64,000 nucleotides of DNA from Nonomuraea jabiensis (lineage in GTDB: Bacteria > Actinomycetota > Actinomycetes > Streptosporangiales > Streptosporangiaceae). The position numbers were made by a program, and so were the translations under genes. Below, piece by piece: positions 26,301 through 35,427 of this stretch. Every line of letters starts with the position of its first letter. Position 1 is the first letter of the stretch. The stretch covers positions 3,658,001 to 3,722,000 of the forward strand of contig NZ_JACHMB010000001.1 of the NCBI RefSeq assembly GCF_014204795.1, read 5' to 3'. The notes below the pieces were generated by a model. The model was not told the origin of the DNA. It ran no database searches and saw nothing but the letters and a program-made list of their open reading frames with translations.

Positions 26301-27529
26301 CATGCCTTGATCTCGCCCTCGGCCATCCGGGAGAACATCTCGATCGTGCCCTGCCCGACGTCGGTACGCAGCGTTCCGGGCGCGATGCCCCACAGCTCCT
26401 CGACGAACCGGCGGTCCTGCTCCACCAGCACCGAGCGCTGGCCGGGCAGGCCGGGGCCCATGTAACCCATCTCGCGGCCGCCCATCGCGTTCGGCTGGCC
26501 GGTCAGCGAGAACGGGCCGCTGCCCGGGCGGCAGATCGCGCCCGTGGCCAGGTGCAGGTTGCACAGCGCGTTGGTGTTCCAGGTGCCGTGGGTGCTCTGG
26601 TTGAGGCCCATCGTCCAGCAGCTCATCCACTCGCCGGCCTCGCCGATCCACCGGGCCGCCTGGCGCAGGTCGACCTCGGGGATGCCGGTGAGCTCGGAGA
26701 CCTTGGCGGGCGGGTAGTCGAGCAGGAACTCCGGCATGGCCTCCCAGCCGCGGGTGTGCTCGGCGACGAACTCCTCGTCGACGTGCCCGTTCTCCACCAG
26801 CAGGTGCAGCAGCCCGTTGAGCAGGGCCAGGTCCGTGCCGGGGCGGATCTGCAGGAACAGGTCGGCCTTGGCGGCGGTGGCGGTGCGCCGCGGGTCCACC
26901 ACGATCAGCTTGGCGCCGGCCTTGACGCGGTCCATCATGCGCAGGAACAGGATGGGGTGGCAGTCGGCCATGTTCGCGCCGATGACGAAGAACACCTCGG
27001 CGCGCTCGAAGTCCTCGTACGAGCCGGGCGGGCCGTCCGAGCCCAGCGACAGCTTGTAGCCGCTGCCCGCACTGGCCATGCACAGCCGCGAGTTCGACTC
27101 GATCTGGTTGGTGCCGACGAAGCCCTTGGCCAGCTTGTTGGCCAGGTACTGGGCCTCCAGCGTCATCTGCCCGGACACGTAGAACGACAGCGCGTCGGGC
27201 CCGTGCTCGTCCAGGATCGCGCGCAGGCGCCGGGCGGTCGCCGTGATCGCCGCGTCGATGCCGCTCTCCTCCGGCTGCACGCCCCTGGCGGGCCGGACGA
27301 GCGCGCGTTCCAGCCGGCCGGGAGCGGCGAGCATGTCGGCGCTGGTCGCACCCTTGGTGCACAGGCGACCGGCGTTGGCCGGATGGCTCTTGTCGCCGGC
27401 GACCTTGACCACCCGGCGCCGCCCGTCCGCGCCCCGGGCCACGTCCAGGACGATCCCGCACCCTACGCCGCAGTAGGAGCAGACGGTCTTCACACGCGCG
27501 ATGGCGTTGTCCGGGTCTGTCGCCGTCAT
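23366..27529 (-). CDS. Single-chain assimilatory nitrate reductase fused to CysJ-like flavoprotein
   Basis: The 1387-residue enzyme joins two modules. Residues 1 to about 720 are a molybdopterin oxidoreductase of the NasA/NarB type. It has an N-terminal [4Fe-4S] site (C17, C20, C24, C57), the Mo-ligand region NSRLCMASA, and a C-terminal cofactor-binding domain with [10 protein letters not shown]. After a linker with [17 protein letters not shown], residues about 850-1387 resemble sulfite reductase flavoprotein: flavodoxin ([16 protein letters not shown]), FAD domain ([19 protein letters not shown]) and NADPH domain ([27 protein letters not shown]). It should reduce nitrate to nitrite using NADPH without a separate reductase. 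ATG 27529 has GGGAAGGG upstream. A GlnR-like site lies 100 bp upstream and the mod transporter is beside it. Confidence 0.9.
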   Translation of the reverse strand: MTATDPDNAIARVKTVCSYCGVGCGIVLDVARGADGRRRVVKVAGDKSHPANAGRLCTKGATSADMLAAPGRLERALVRPARGVQPEESGIDAAITATARRLRAILDEHGPDALSFYVSGQMTLEAQYLANKLAKGFVGTNQIESNSRLCMASAGSGYKLSLGSDGPPGSYEDFERAEVFFVIGANMADCHPILFLRMMDRVKAGAKLIVVDPRRTATAAKADLFLQIRPGTDLALLNGLLHLLVENGHVDEEFVAEHTRGWEAMPEFLLDYPPAKVSELTGIPEVDLRQAARWIGEAGEWMSCWTMGLNQSTHGTWNTNALCNLHLATGAICRPGSGPFSLTGQPNAMGGREMGYMGPGLPGQRSVLVEQDRRFVEELWGIAPGTLRTDVGQGTIEMFSRMAEGEIKACWIICTNPVASVANRRTVIAGLEAAEFVVTQDVFAATETNAYADVVLPAALWAETEGVMINSERNLTLLRQAVEPAGEALPDWMIIARVACEMGFEDGFSYSSAEEVFEEIKRAWNPATGYDLRGVTYERLRETPVQWPAPPGSGERNPVRYLNDGRGRATLTREDGSGPRLAFATPDGRAVFFPRPHLPAAELPDDTFPYVLNTGRVQHQWHTLTKTAKIAKLNKLNPGPFVEINPADAAEHGIGEGDLVTVSSRRGRAVLPAVVTDRVMPGNLFAPFHWNDLFGEYLSVNAVTSDAVDPISFQPELKVCAVSLTKVAPDPATTTPAPASASASDVPTAATAEGARTPVAVGALHGLFGLADVTPPELSPSERRYLSGFLSGLASTPLDGADVPVLPDHAPFAPDHALWVNGALAGAFSRIVLPARQPTEPAPAPAPPPAEPETPAREIVILWASQTGNAEEFAAASAERLAGAGRSARLVSMDDCAPQALTPDADLLIISSTFGDGEAPDNGTAFWEALAEPGAPRLDGVRYAVLAFGDSSYDDFCGHGRRLDRRLEELGALRLAPRVDCEPDEHERALDWLDQLLSTLAAPGPARSETRTAVPSGTRATPFTATLTGNRLLSLPGSAKEVRQFTFDTGGELAYQAGDALGVLPVNSLDLVMEWLAGTGLSPADTVELPGLGALPLREALYRHLDITRITPGLLKFVAERTRDRDLARLLRPGNKGELDKWVWGRQPVDVLAELPVRATAQEWADVLKRLQPRLYSISSSPLTSPDRISLTVSVVRFRNPRGTRRGGACSAYLADSPEQTTVPVHVQPTTHFRPPSDPGTPMVMIGPGTGVAPFLGFLDERRALGHHGRNWLFFGEQRRTTDFYYRDELAALHDDGLLTRLDLAFSRDQRAKVYVQDRMREHGVQLWSWLQEGAHVYVCGDAARMAKDVDQTLRDIAARHGGLSPDDATAYVKQLASTKRYVRDVY

Positions 27530-27629
27530 CGGCCCTTCCCCTTCGACAGGGCCTGAACGACGTTCCCTCTCAGCGGGCGCGCCGCAGCCGCACCGGGCAG
27601 ATCCAACGCGCAAAACGTAGGAAACAGGC

Positions 27630-27645
27630 GTTACGTGGATGTCAC
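27630..27645 (-). promoter_or_regulatory. Candidate GlnR box GTGAC-N6-GTAAC
   Basis: On the minus strand the sequence GTGAC-ATCCAC-GTAAC fits the actinomycete GlnR consensus gTnAC-n6-GnAAC. It lies about 100 bp upstream of the nitrate reductase start, where GlnR would activate nitrogen-assimilation genes. A single half-box pair is weak evidence. The gene function supports it. Confidence 0.45.
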
Positions 27646-27752
27646 AGCAACCGACCGCCGCCGGTTACATCCAGATCACCGCCGATCCTCGCCCGCCACA
27701 CGCCCAGGGTCACGCGACGCCGCTCCAGCACCGCTACCGGGGACCCGGCGGG

Positions 27753-28040
27753 TCAGAACTCCACGGTCAGGCGAACGGTCACCACGTCCCCCACGTCGAG
27801 CCCTTCCGCCTTCCGCACCCCCGCCTTCACCGGCACGATGTAGCGCCCGTCCTTCGGGAACAGCGACGTCTTCCACCGGGTCTCCCGGATCTGGGCCGTG
27901 ACCGGAATCATGCCCCAGCCGTAGCTCACCGCCGCGGCAGTCGTCTCCAGATCGCGGCACTCCTCGTCCGGAACGGTGATGAAGTGCCAGGGCGCCGGCC
28001 CCCGCCAGAACCACAGCTCACTGCTGAACTCCACGTTCAT
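27753..28040 (-). CDS. DUF1905 domain-containing protein
   Basis: The 95-residue soluble protein matches DUF1905, a small double-psi-like barrel family of unknown role. Typical motifs are FSSELWFWRGPAPWHFITVP at the start, the central GWGMIPVTAQI, and KTSLFPKDGRYIVPVKAGVR near the end. ATG 28040 begins the protein. It is not clearly in an operon with the rhomboid gene 20 bp upstream, though both are on the minus strand and could be co-transcribed. Confidence 0.85.
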   Translation of the reverse strand: MNVEFSSELWFWRGPAPWHFITVPDEECRDLETTAAAVSYGWGMIPVTAQIRETRWKTSLFPKDGRYIVPVKAGVRKAEGLDVGDVVTVRLTVEF

Positions 28041-28059
28041 CGCCCCAGGATAGGAGCCG

Positions 28060-28725
28060 CTACAGCCCGAGATCGTCCAGTTCCTTCAGCAGCGCGCTTC
28101 GAGAGCCCTGCTGCTGCGGCGGGGTGGGCGGAGTGCGCCGGGACCGGTTGCGTTCGCGGAATATCCAGCCGCCCGCCAGGCCGCCGAGGAAGCCGAACAG
28201 GTGAGCCTGCCAGCCGATCCCCTCCTGCGGCAGCAGGCCGGCGAACTGGTAGGCGAAGCACAGCGCCATGACCACGCCCACCACGATGTCGATGAGATGC
28301 CGGTCGAACGCGCCGCGCACCAGGATGTAGCCGAAGTAGCCGAAGACGACCCCGCTCGCGCCCGCCCCGGTGGCCTCGGGGTTGGCGGTGAACCAGGCGC
28401 CGAGACCGCTGACCAGGATGATGAGCCCTGTCACGCTGAGGAACTTGCGTACACCGCGATAGGCGGACAGGAAGCCGAAGATGAACAGCGGTCCCGAGTT
28501 CGCCTCGATGTGCGCCCAGCTCCAGTGCAGGAACGGCGCCGAGATGATGTCGGGCAGGCTGGCGGGGTTCCACGCCTGGATCCCGTACTCGTAGCTCAGC
28601 GTGTAGCCCGAGACCCAGTTGGCGATCTGGATCGTCCAGATGACGGCCAGCGCCCCGACCATCACCCAGAGCGCCTTGCGCGCCTCGGCGATCATGATCT
28701 CCGCTGTGGGGCCCTTGGCTTCCAC
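28060..28725 (-). CDS. Rhomboid-family intramembrane serine protease
   Basis: The 221-residue membrane protein has about six transmembrane helices. The catalytic dyad is visible as the GxSG serine motif (GASGVVFGY) and a histidine in the last helix region (GWQAHLFGFLGGLAGGW). HIEANSGPL matches the upstream H-x-x-x-N loop. The enzyme would cleave membrane-protein substrates within the bilayer. GTG 28725 has an excellent GGGAGGA upstream and removes a non-family extension. The C-terminal tail is cytoplasmic-like and rich in Pro, Gln and Arg. Confidence 0.85.
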   Translation of the reverse strand: MEAKGPTAEIMIAEARKALWVMVGALAVIWTIQIANWVSGYTLSYEYGIQAWNPASLPDIISAPFLHWSWAHIEANSGPLFIFGFLSAYRGVRKFLSVTGLIILVSGLGAWFTANPEATGAGASGVVFGYFGYILVRGAFDRHLIDIVVGVVMALCFAYQFAGLLPQEGIGWQAHLFGFLGGLAGGWIFRERNRSRRTPPTPPQQQGSRSALLKELDDLGL

Positions 28726-28846
28726 GTGATTCCTCCCGAGCGCCTGTGCTTTTCCGGGCCTCAGTATCGGGGCCGTCGATAACGAATACAGCAGCAGCCG
28801 CTTATGAGATGGATTGCATTTCGGCCCGGCGCCCAGAATGGCGATC

Positions 28847-29029
28847 ATGACGCGTGACGACTTCTGGGCGATCCTCGCGCAGTGCCCTCCGCCGGCAGGC
28901 CCCGACGACGACTGCGACGAACTCGTCTCAAGGCTCGGCCGATTATCGCCGCCGGAGATCGTCGAGGAGATGCGCCGCCGTTACCCGCGACTGCCCGCGC
29001 TGCTCGACGAGGCCGACGCGCTCGCCTGA
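28847..29029 (+). CDS. Small hypothetical protein, possibly truncated DUF4240
   Basis: The 60-residue acidic ORF begins TRDDFWAIL and contains RLGRLSPPEIVEEMRRRYPR. The opening DDFW and the L-x-x-L-S/P-P-E-E-I/V pattern recall the N-terminal part of DUF4240 proteins, but the usual remaining 100 or so residues are missing. The ribosome binding site is weak. It may be a remnant or a genuine short protein. It converges with the response regulator gene, ending 4 bp before it. Confidence 0.4.
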   Translation: MTRDDFWAILAQCPPPAGPDDDCDELVSRLGRLSPPEIVEEMRRRYPRLPALLDEADALA

Positions 29030-29033
29030 GGCG

Positions 29034-29681
29034 TCACGGTCTGTTCAGGTAGGTGAGTACGGCGAGGACGCGGCGGTTGTTGTTGCCGTCATCGGTGATG
29101 CCGAGTTTGCCGAACATGGAGGTCGTGTACTTGCTGACGGCGCTCTCGCTGAGAAAGAGCCGCCGGCCGATGGCCTGATTGGACAATCCTTCGGCCATCA
29201 GGCCGAGCACGGAGTATTCGCGTTCGGTGAGTTGATCGAGCCGTTGGTCGGACGACCCGGTGGACAGCAATTTGGCGATCACGGCCGGGTCCATGGCGGT
29301 CCCGCCGCCCGCGACGCGTTCGAGGGCGTCGATGAACTGATCGGCGTCGAAAACGCTCTCCTTCAGGAAATAGCCGATGCCGCCGGCGCCGTCGGCCAGG
29401 AGTTCGCGGGCGTACAACTGCTCGACGTGCTGCGAAAGGATCAGGACCGGCAGGCCGGGCACCTCGCCGCGGGCGGCGAGGGCCGCCCGCAGGCCCTCGT
29501 CGGACTGGGTGGGCGGCATGCGGACGTCGACGATGGAGACGTCCGCCCGCCACCTCAGCAGCGCGTCGAGCGTCTCGGGGCCGGTCGTCGCCGTCGCCAC
29601 CACCTCGTGCCCGTACGCCTGGAGCAGGCGGACCATCCCGTCGCGCAGGAGGTAGAGGTCTTCGGCTACAACGATTCGCAT
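29034..29681 (-). CDS. NarL/LuxR-family response regulator
   Basis: The 215-residue two-component regulator has a receiver domain with acidic pocket VAEDLYLL, the phospho-acceptor Asp in ADVSIVDVRMPP, the ILSQH region and the switch Lys in GYFLKESV. A C-terminal LuxR-type helix-turn-helix follows (LTEREYSVLGLMAEGLSNQA, then IGRRLFLSESAV). ATG 29681 begins IVVAED. It overlaps the cognate histidine kinase gene by 16 bp on the same strand, so the pair are one transcription unit with the kinase first. The signal and targets are unknown; the adjacent divergent genes are candidates. Confidence 0.9.
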   Translation of the reverse strand: MRIVVAEDLYLLRDGMVRLLQAYGHEVVATATTGPETLDALLRWRADVSIVDVRMPPTQSDEGLRAALAARGEVPGLPVLILSQHVEQLYARELLADGAGGIGYFLKESVFDADQFIDALERVAGGGTAMDPAVIAKLLSTGSSDQRLDQLTEREYSVLGLMAEGLSNQAIGRRLFLSESAVSKYTTSMFGKLGITDDGNNNRRVLAVLTYLNRP

Positions 29682-30943
29682 GGCACGACCATCCTCACCC
29701 GCGTCGGGCCGCCCGCCGGACTGGTGATCTCCACGGTGCCGTCGAAGACCGCCAGGCGCCGGCACAGCCCCGCGAGTCCGCCCCCGGCGCTCGCGCTCGC
29801 CCCGCCCCGGCCGTCGTCCTCGACGTCGACGACGATGCCGGTGTCGTCGCGGGCGATGGAGATCCGCGCCCGGGTCGCGTGGGCGTGCTTGACGGCGTTG
29901 GTCAGCAGCTCGGCGACGCCGAAGTAGACGGCGGACTCGATCGGCGGGTCCAGGCGCAGCCGAACGTCGGCGCTCACGGCCACGTCGAGCGGGCTGTCCA
30001 GGGCGAGGGCCCGGACGGCGTCGACGAGTCCCCGCTCGGTCAGCACCGGCGGGCTGATGCCCTTGACCAGTTCGCGCAGCTCGTTCAGGGAGGTGGCGGC
30101 GCCGGCCCGCGCGTCCCGCAGCAGCGCCTTGGCCTGGTCGGGGCTGGTTTCCATGAGTTTCTCCGCGGTCGCCAGGGAGAGCCCGAGCGCGACGAGGCGT
30201 GCCTGGGCTCCGTCGTGCAGGTCCCGCTCGATCCGGCGGATCTCGGCGGCCTGCGCGACCGTCGTGTCCGCGCGCTGGGCCGTCAGCTCATCGACCCGGT
30301 CCGCCAGCGCCATCGCGGGCGTCGGGCGCAGGAAGCGGAGAGCCACCGGTACGACGGGCCGCCAGGCGTACGGGGCGGCGGCGACCGCCACGACCAGCCC
30401 GAGCACCCCGACGAGGAGCGCCGGCCGGCTGAACCCGAGGACCCCGGCCAGGAACGCCGGCCGGCTGAACCCGAGGACCGCCGCCACGGCGCCGGCCGGC
30501 GGGACGGCGGCGATCAGGCCCGCGGTGAGCGGCGCGATCGCCGTGAACCGCAGGTCGCGCCAGAAGGCGGGATCTCTCCACCGGGTCCGCCACCGCTGGT
30601 CCATGAGGGCGTCGCGTCTGGTGCGCTCGTAGCTGAAGCCGTTCCACCAGTACCCGGTGGAAAGCCGCGTCACCGGCGTGGCCTGCCGATATCCGGCGGG
30701 GATGACGGTCCCCGTCCACTTCGCGACAAGAGCGCGGACCATCCGGCTCACCGGGCGCGCCAGGGCGAGCGTGCCGATGCACGCCCACACGAACGGCACC
30801 GTCCCCGACCACGGGTCCCCGCCCCACCACCAGATCCACAGCGTCGCGGCGGCGGCCCACACGGCCGGGACCGGCATGGTGACGGCCACCACCACGCATG
30901 CGCGCACGAACCCCACGCAGGCGCTCGACACCCACTGTCGCAT
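29666..30943 (-). CDS. Sensor histidine kinase (HisKA_3 family)
   Basis: The 425-residue membrane kinase has an N-terminal region with about four transmembrane helices and a cytoplasmic part carrying the HisKA_3 H-box RIERDLHDGAQARLVALGLS, where His is phosphorylated. A HATPase_c domain follows, with N-box ELLTNAVKHAHAT and G-box DDGRGG. There is no extracellular sensor domain, so the membrane region probably senses. A short tandem duplication within the membrane region gives the repeated VLGFSRPA. ATG 30943 has GAAGGAAGAG upstream. It overlaps the response regulator gene. Confidence 0.9.
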   Translation of the reverse strand: MRQWVSSACVGFVRACVVVAVTMPVPAVWAAAATLWIWWWGGDPWSGTVPFVWACIGTLALARPVSRMVRALVAKWTGTVIPAGYRQATPVTRLSTGYWWNGFSYERTRRDALMDQRWRTRWRDPAFWRDLRFTAIAPLTAGLIAAVPPAGAVAAVLGFSRPAFLAGVLGFSRPALLVGVLGLVVAVAAAPYAWRPVVPVALRFLRPTPAMALADRVDELTAQRADTTVAQAAEIRRIERDLHDGAQARLVALGLSLATAEKLMETSPDQAKALLRDARAGAATSLNELRELVKGISPPVLTERGLVDAVRALALDSPLDVAVSADVRLRLDPPIESAVYFGVAELLTNAVKHAHATRARISIARDDTGIVVDVEDDGRGGASASAGGGLAGLCRRLAVFDGTVEITSPAGGPTRVRMVVPCESL

Positions 30944-31132
30944 GACTCTTCCTTCTCGCTTCACGGCCACGGCTTGGCGTCTTCACTGTGCACCGCGCCA
31001 GAGCCGCTCCCCGCCGGATCGGCCCTGAAGTGGGTCTGGACCCACCCAACCGTACGTCCAGCCCCATACCGCCCCACCCATGCGCTCCCTAGCGTGATCA
31101 CCACTCCAGACAACACAAGGGACGAAAGAGAC

Positions 31133-31516
31133 ATGGAATCCTTCGGCAAGGTCAAGATCCTCGTCGCCGCCTACGGCGCGCTCAGCGCCGCGGTCCTCGC
31201 CACGGTCGCCGTCCTCGCGATCGGCGATCAGACGGTGACCTCGTTCATGTGGGGCCGCTCGGCGGGGGTGCTCGCGAGCGCCGCGGTGACCTACTGGCTG
31301 ACCGTCCTCGCCGCACGGGGGGCGCGGTGGGCCTATCTGCGGGTACGCGTCATCTCGATCGTCATGCCGGTCGCGATCGTCGCCGTCGACATGATCCCTG
31401 GCATCTGCCCGATGTGGTTCGCCATGATGCAGGCGGTATGTGCCCTCGCCGTCGCCGCGGCCGCGTTCGTCGTCAACGGATCCGGCCTGCGCGCCGCCTT
31501 CCCCAAGGAGCGCTGA
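31133..31516 (+). CDS. Small integral membrane protein of unknown function
   Basis: The 127-residue protein has four predicted transmembrane helices (VKILVAAYGALSAAVLATVA; a second near ASAAVTYWLTVLAA; a third near VISIVMPVAIVAVDMI; a fourth near AVCALAVAAAAFVV). It is transcribed divergently from the histidine kinase and could be regulated by that pair. ATG 31133 has an AAAGAG-type site. The stop overlaps the next start (TGATG), so the downstream gene is translationally coupled. Confidence 0.7.
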   Translation: MESFGKVKILVAAYGALSAAVLATVAVLAIGDQTVTSFMWGRSAGVLASAAVTYWLTVLAARGARWAYLRVRVISIVMPVAIVAVDMIPGICPMWFAMMQAVCALAVAAAAFVVNGSGLRAAFPKER

Positions 31517-31896
31517 TGTACGTACGGTTCCAGAGCCCCACGCCGAACGCGAGAGGGACGTATCCCGGCGTGTTCGGCCTCGTCAACGCCCTGGCCGCCC
31601 AAGGACTGCTGTCCCCCGGAGAGGAGGCGTTCAGGCGCGGCAACAACGACTGGTACGAGGCGAACTTCACCGATCCCGCGAGCGTGGACCCCACGGTCTA
31701 TGACCGTGCGCTCAACCCGGGAGCCGCGGCCTGGTTCAAGCCGTCGGCCCGTCACTTGATGGAGCGGGTGCCGGGTTATCTCGCGATCCTCGCCGCCCAC
31801 GGTGTGGAGTGCGTGCGGCTCGAAGCGGCCGACCCCGGCAAGGTGATCTACGAAGATGACGATCAGATCGTCGTGGTCCCCCGTTCGACCGAGTAG
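31516..31896 (+). CDS. Conserved hypothetical protein
   Basis: The 126-residue protein begins YVRFQSPTPNARGTYPGVFG and contains RRGNNDWYEANFTDPASVDP. I know the pattern as a recurrent actinomycete hypothetical family but cannot name a domain or function. It is soluble, without signal peptide. It is coupled to the preceding small membrane protein by a 1-bp overlap. It ends 84 bp before the S26 peptidase gene. Confidence 0.7.
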   Translation: MYVRFQSPTPNARGTYPGVFGLVNALAAQGLLSPGEEAFRRGNNDWYEANFTDPASVDPTVYDRALNPGAAAWFKPSARHLMERVPGYLAILAAHGVECVRLEAADPGKVIYEDDDQIVVVPRSTE

Positions 31897-31980
31897 CCCA
31901 TGATCGGGAGTGGTTGACAGCGTGCGGAGCCAACGGCGATCCTCAGCCGGATAAAGATCAATATTTCCCAGAGGCCGACG

Positions 31981-32427
31981 GTGGAAAAGCGGATGAAGCT
32001 GATCAGCATGGGATTGCTCGCCGGTGTGCTCGCGGCGGCGGCCGGCGCCTTGGTGGCCCGCCGGCGCTACGTGGTGGTCACCGTCGAGGGGACGAGCATG
32101 GCGCCGACCTTGCACGACGGCGACCGGGTGCTGGTCCGGCGGCGCCGGATCGGCCAGGTGGCCAGGGGCGACGTCGTGGTGCTCGAACCCCCGTCCGGCC
32201 CGCGGCTGGACGCGGACGGCACGCGCTGGAACATCAAGCGCGCCGTCGCCCTGCCGGGTGACCCGGTCCCGCCGGACGTGGACGGGGCCGCGGAGCGCGT
32301 GCCCGCGGGTGCGCTGGTGGTCTACGGCGACAACCCCCACAGCGTCGACTCGCGGCAGCGCGGTTTCTTCCCGGCCGACCGCCTGCTCGGCGTCGCGCTG
32401 CGCCGGTTGGGCGGGGCTGCCCTCTAG
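31981..32427 (+). CDS. S26-family signal peptidase, cassette A
   Basis: The 148-residue type I signal peptidase-like protein has an N-terminal membrane anchor (about residues 8-26), then VEGTSMAPTLHDGDRVLV with the nucleophile Ser, WNIKRAVALPGD with the general-base Lys, and GDNPHSVDSRQRGFF. It is small for a housekeeping LepB and matches the compact S26 members found in biosynthetic clusters. Its paralogue ends cassette B (37985-38461), and no C39 peptidase is present in the exporters, so I infer that it cleaves the peptide leader. The GTG 31981 start is possible; ATG 31993 is an alternative. It precedes the SARP gene by 10 bp. Confidence 0.82.
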   Translation: MEKRMKLISMGLLAGVLAAAAGALVARRRYVVVTVEGTSMAPTLHDGDRVLVRRRRIGQVARGDVVVLEPPSGPRLDADGTRWNIKRAVALPGDPVPPDVDGAAERVPAGALVVYGDNPHSVDSRQRGFFPADRLLGVALRRLGGAAL

Positions 32428-32437
32428 GCGGCGGGAC

Positions 32438-35353
32438 GTGAAGTTCCGGATGCTCGGACCGCTGCGGATCGAGGGCGACGGCTCGCCGGCGGGAGGGGCG
32501 AGGATCACGGCGCCCAAGCAGCGGACCGTCCTGGCCATGCTGCTCGCCCGGGCGGGCCACGTCGTCCCGATCCGGTCGCTGGTGGCGGAGGTCTGGGACG
32601 ACCAGCCGCCCCGCTCCGCGGTGGCGAACCTGCGTACGTACCTCATGCAGTTGCGCAAGCTGATGCCCTCCGCGGCCGACCCGGCCGTGGAGCGGCTGGT
32701 GACCTCGGACGCCGGTTATCTGTTGCGGGTCGAGCCCGAGGAGTTCGACCTCTTCCAGTTCGAGGCGCTGACCGCGCACGCCCGCCAGGCGCTGGGCAGG
32801 CGCGATCTCAGCACCGCCCTGGACTCCTACACCCGGGCCCTGGCGCTGTGGCAGGGGATGGCGGCCGAGGATGTGCCGCTGGGGCCGACGCTGCGGGAGG
32901 TGGTCGCGCGCCTCACGGACCACTACCTGAGCGTGGTGGAGGAGCACGCGGACATCCAGCTCGCCCTCGGCAGGCACGCGACGGCAGCCAAGCGGCTGCG
33001 CGAGGTGATCGGGCAGTACCCGCTGCGCGAGCGGCTGCACGGCCAGCTCATGGTGGCCCTGTACCAGAGCGGCGACGTGGTCGGCGCGCTGGACGCGTTC
33101 GGGGCCGCCCGAAAGGTGCTCGCCGACGAGCTGGGCATCGATCCCGGCCCTGACCTGCGCAGGCTGCATCAGCTGATCCTGCGCAGGGACCCGGCCCTGA
33201 TCTCAGCGGAGGAGGGGGAGGGGAAGGAAGCCCCCGCCGACGACGGGCGGGCCCGGCCGCGCCAGCTGCCGCGGGCGCCGAGCGTGTTCGTGGGCCGTTC
33301 GGCCGAGCTCGCCCGCATCCACGCCGTGCTGGGCGCCGGCGCGGGGCCGCCCGTGCTGGCACTGCACGGCCCCGGCGGGATCGGCAAGTCGACGCTCGCC
33401 CTGAAGGCCGCGTACGGCGTGGCCGACCGGTACCCCGACGGCCACCTCTACGCCGACCTGCAGGGATCGACACCGAGCCTGTCGCCGTTGCGCCCCGACG
33501 AGGTGCTCGGCCGGTTCCTGCGCGCGCTGGGGGTGCCTCCGGGAGAGGTGCCCGCGGCGCCGGGGGAGGCGGCCGCCCTCTACCAGTCGGTGCTGGCCGA
33601 CCGGCGCGTCCTGGTCGTCCTCGACAACGCCGTCGGCGCCGCCCAGGTGGCTCCCCTGCTGCCGGCGGGCGGTGGCTGCGCGGCGCTGGTCACCAGCCGG
33701 TCGGCTTTGACCACGTTGGACGCCGTACCGATCGCCGTGAGCATGTTCGACGAGGAGCAGTCGGTACGGATGCTGGCCCTGCTGGCCGGTCCGGCGCGCG
33801 TGGCCGCCGAGGCGGAGGCGGCGGCCGAGATCGCGCGCTGGTGCTGCCACCATCCGCTGGCGCTGCGCATCGCCGGCGCCCGCCTCGCGGGCCGGCCGGA
33901 CTGGTCGCTCGCGGGCTTCAACGAGCGCCTGAGCAACCAGCGGCGGCGGCTGGACGAGCTGCAGGCGGCCGACCTGCGGGTCCGCTCCTGCTTCGAGGTC
34001 GGGTACGCGACCCTGACGAGCGCCGCGCGGACCGTCTTCCGCCTGTTCGGCGTGCTGGAGGTGCCGGAGGTGGGCGTCGAGCTCGTCGCCGCGCTGGCCG
34101 ACACCGACGTGAAGGCCGCCGAGGTCGTGCTCGACGAGCTGGTCGAGGCACGCCTGATCGAGCCGGTCGGCGAGAGCCGGTTCCGCACGCACGACCTGCT
34201 GCGGCTCTTCGCGGGGGAGCTGGCCGCCTCCCACGACGCGCCGGCAGACCTGGACCTGGCCGTACGGCGGGCCCTGGACTGGTACCTCGACCTCTGCCAC
34301 CAGCTGCGCGACCTGCTGCAGCCGCACCTGCGAGCCGGCGGCGGGAGCGGGGAGCGCCGGCGCGATCCCGGCCTGGTGCTGCCTGACCCCGCCGCGGCGG
34401 TGCGGTGGCTCGACACAGAGCTGCGCTGCCTCGTCGCGGCCGCCGTCCAGGCCGCGCGCGGGGAGCCGGACGTGGCGCGCTTCGCCATCGAGCTGATGAC
34501 CCTGGTCAAGGCCACGGTGATGAAGGGCGGCTACTGGCGCGAGCTGGAGACCATCGCGCGGCTGGCCATCGAGGTGGCGCGGCGCGACGGCGACCGCGGC
34601 GCGGAGGCGTCCACGCTCGCGACCCTGGGGCTGCTGGAATGGCGGGCCGGCCAGGCGGAGGCGGCCGACGGCCACCTGCGGCGCGCGCTCGGGATCTGGC
34701 GCGACCTGGGCAACCGCGAGGAGGAAGGGATGGCGCTGCACAACCTCGGCTGGCTGCACATGCAGACCGGCGACCTCGACGCGGCCCTCGGCCACATCAG
34801 CGCGAGCCTGCGGCTGCTCAAGAGGCACGGGTCCAGGCGCGTCGGGCTGGTCGGCCACAACCTGGGCGAGCTCCTGCTCCAGCTGGGCAGGGACGCCGAG
34901 GCGGTGGACCGCTTCGAACGGTGCCTGGCCGTCCGCCGGGCCGATCGCGACCTGAACGGCGAGAGCATCACGCTGGCGGCGCTCGGCCGCGCCTACTGCC
35001 TGCTCGACCGGCGGGACGAGGCGCTGGCCGCGATGGACGAGGCGCTCGCCCGCTGCGAGGAGACCGGCAACCGGGAGGACGAGTGGGAGGTGCTGCTGAG
35101 CAGGTCCGAGATCCGGCTGCGGCAGGGCGCCCTCGCCGCGGCCGAGCGCGACCTGGCCAGGGCCCTGGAGGTGACCGCCCAGATCGGCGACGCGTACGGC
35201 TACGCCGCCTGCACCCGCCAGCTCGCCAGGGCCCGGGCGGCGTCGGGCGACCCGCGTGCCGCGGGGGACGCCCGCAGGGCCGAGGAGCTGTTCGCGGATC
35301 CGGCGATGCGCCTCAACCCGGTGCTGGAAAGGCTGCTCACCGCCCAGGTGTAG
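32438..35353 (+). CDS. SARP-type regulator with NB-ARC and TPR domains, cassette A
   Basis: The 971-residue AfsR-like protein starts with an OmpR-type winged helix (FRMLGPLRIEG, then LAMLLARAGHVVPIRSLVAE) and a bacterial transcriptional activator domain (to about residue 250). An NB-ARC ATPase follows (Walker A GPGGIGKST near 311; LVVLDNAVGAAQV), then C-terminal tetratricopeptide repeats (LHNLGWLHMQTGDLDAALGH). SARPs bind direct heptamer repeats and activate biosynthetic gene clusters. GTG 32438 begins VKFRMLGP. It lies between the S26 peptidase and the cysteine-rich peptide gene and probably activates that unit. Confidence 0.88.
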   Translation: MKFRMLGPLRIEGDGSPAGGARITAPKQRTVLAMLLARAGHVVPIRSLVAEVWDDQPPRSAVANLRTYLMQLRKLMPSAADPAVERLVTSDAGYLLRVEPEEFDLFQFEALTAHARQALGRRDLSTALDSYTRALALWQGMAAEDVPLGPTLREVVARLTDHYLSVVEEHADIQLALGRHATAAKRLREVIGQYPLRERLHGQLMVALYQSGDVVGALDAFGAARKVLADELGIDPGPDLRRLHQLILRRDPALISAEEGEGKEAPADDGRARPRQLPRAPSVFVGRSAELARIHAVLGAGAGPPVLALHGPGGIGKSTLALKAAYGVADRYPDGHLYADLQGSTPSLSPLRPDEVLGRFLRALGVPPGEVPAAPGEAAALYQSVLADRRVLVVLDNAVGAAQVAPLLPAGGGCAALVTSRSALTTLDAVPIAVSMFDEEQSVRMLALLAGPARVAAEAEAAAEIARWCCHHPLALRIAGARLAGRPDWSLAGFNERLSNQRRRLDELQAADLRVRSCFEVGYATLTSAARTVFRLFGVLEVPEVGVELVAALADTDVKAAEVVLDELVEARLIEPVGESRFRTHDLLRLFAGELAASHDAPADLDLAVRRALDWYLDLCHQLRDLLQPHLRAGGGSGERRRDPGLVLPDPAAAVRWLDTELRCLVAAAVQAARGEPDVARFAIELMTLVKATVMKGGYWRELETIARLAIEVARRDGDRGAEASTLATLGLLEWRAGQAEAADGHLRRALGIWRDLGNREEEGMALHNLGWLHMQTGDLDAALGHISASLRLLKRHGSRRVGLVGHNLGELLLQLGRDAEAVDRFERCLAVRRADRDLNGESITLAALGRAYCLLDRRDEALAAMDEALARCEETGNREDEWEVLLSRSEIRLRQGALAAAERDLARALEVTAQIGDAYGYAACTRQLARARAASGDPRAAGDARRAEELFADPAMRLNPVLERLLTAQV

Positions 35354-35358
35354 CGCGG

Positions 35359-35377
35359 CTGTATCGGTCGCTGTATC
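35359..35377 (+). promoter_or_regulatory. Tandem CTGTATC repeats upstream of peptide A
   Basis: CTGTATC occurs at 35359-35365 and 35371-35377, 12 bp apart, and an inverted ATACAG occurs at 35413-35418. They lie in the 74-bp gap between the SARP gene and the peptide gene. SARP proteins bind heptameric direct repeats spaced about 11 bp, so this is a plausible but imperfect site. Confidence 0.4.
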
Positions 35378-35427
35378 TCCCCCAAATAGCGTTTCGGCCT
35401 GACCGCATCGCTATACAGGGAGCGAAC

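Noticed and set aside
23447..27556. A 1369-codon open frame on the plus strand opposite the nitrate reductase
   Set aside because: It is the antisense of a clear enzyme gene. The open frame results from high GC and biased third positions, and its product shows no domain.
33203..34858. Long minus-strand frames opposite the SARP gene
   Set aside because: These are antisense shadows; the plus-strand protein has full winged-helix, NB-ARC and TPR domains.
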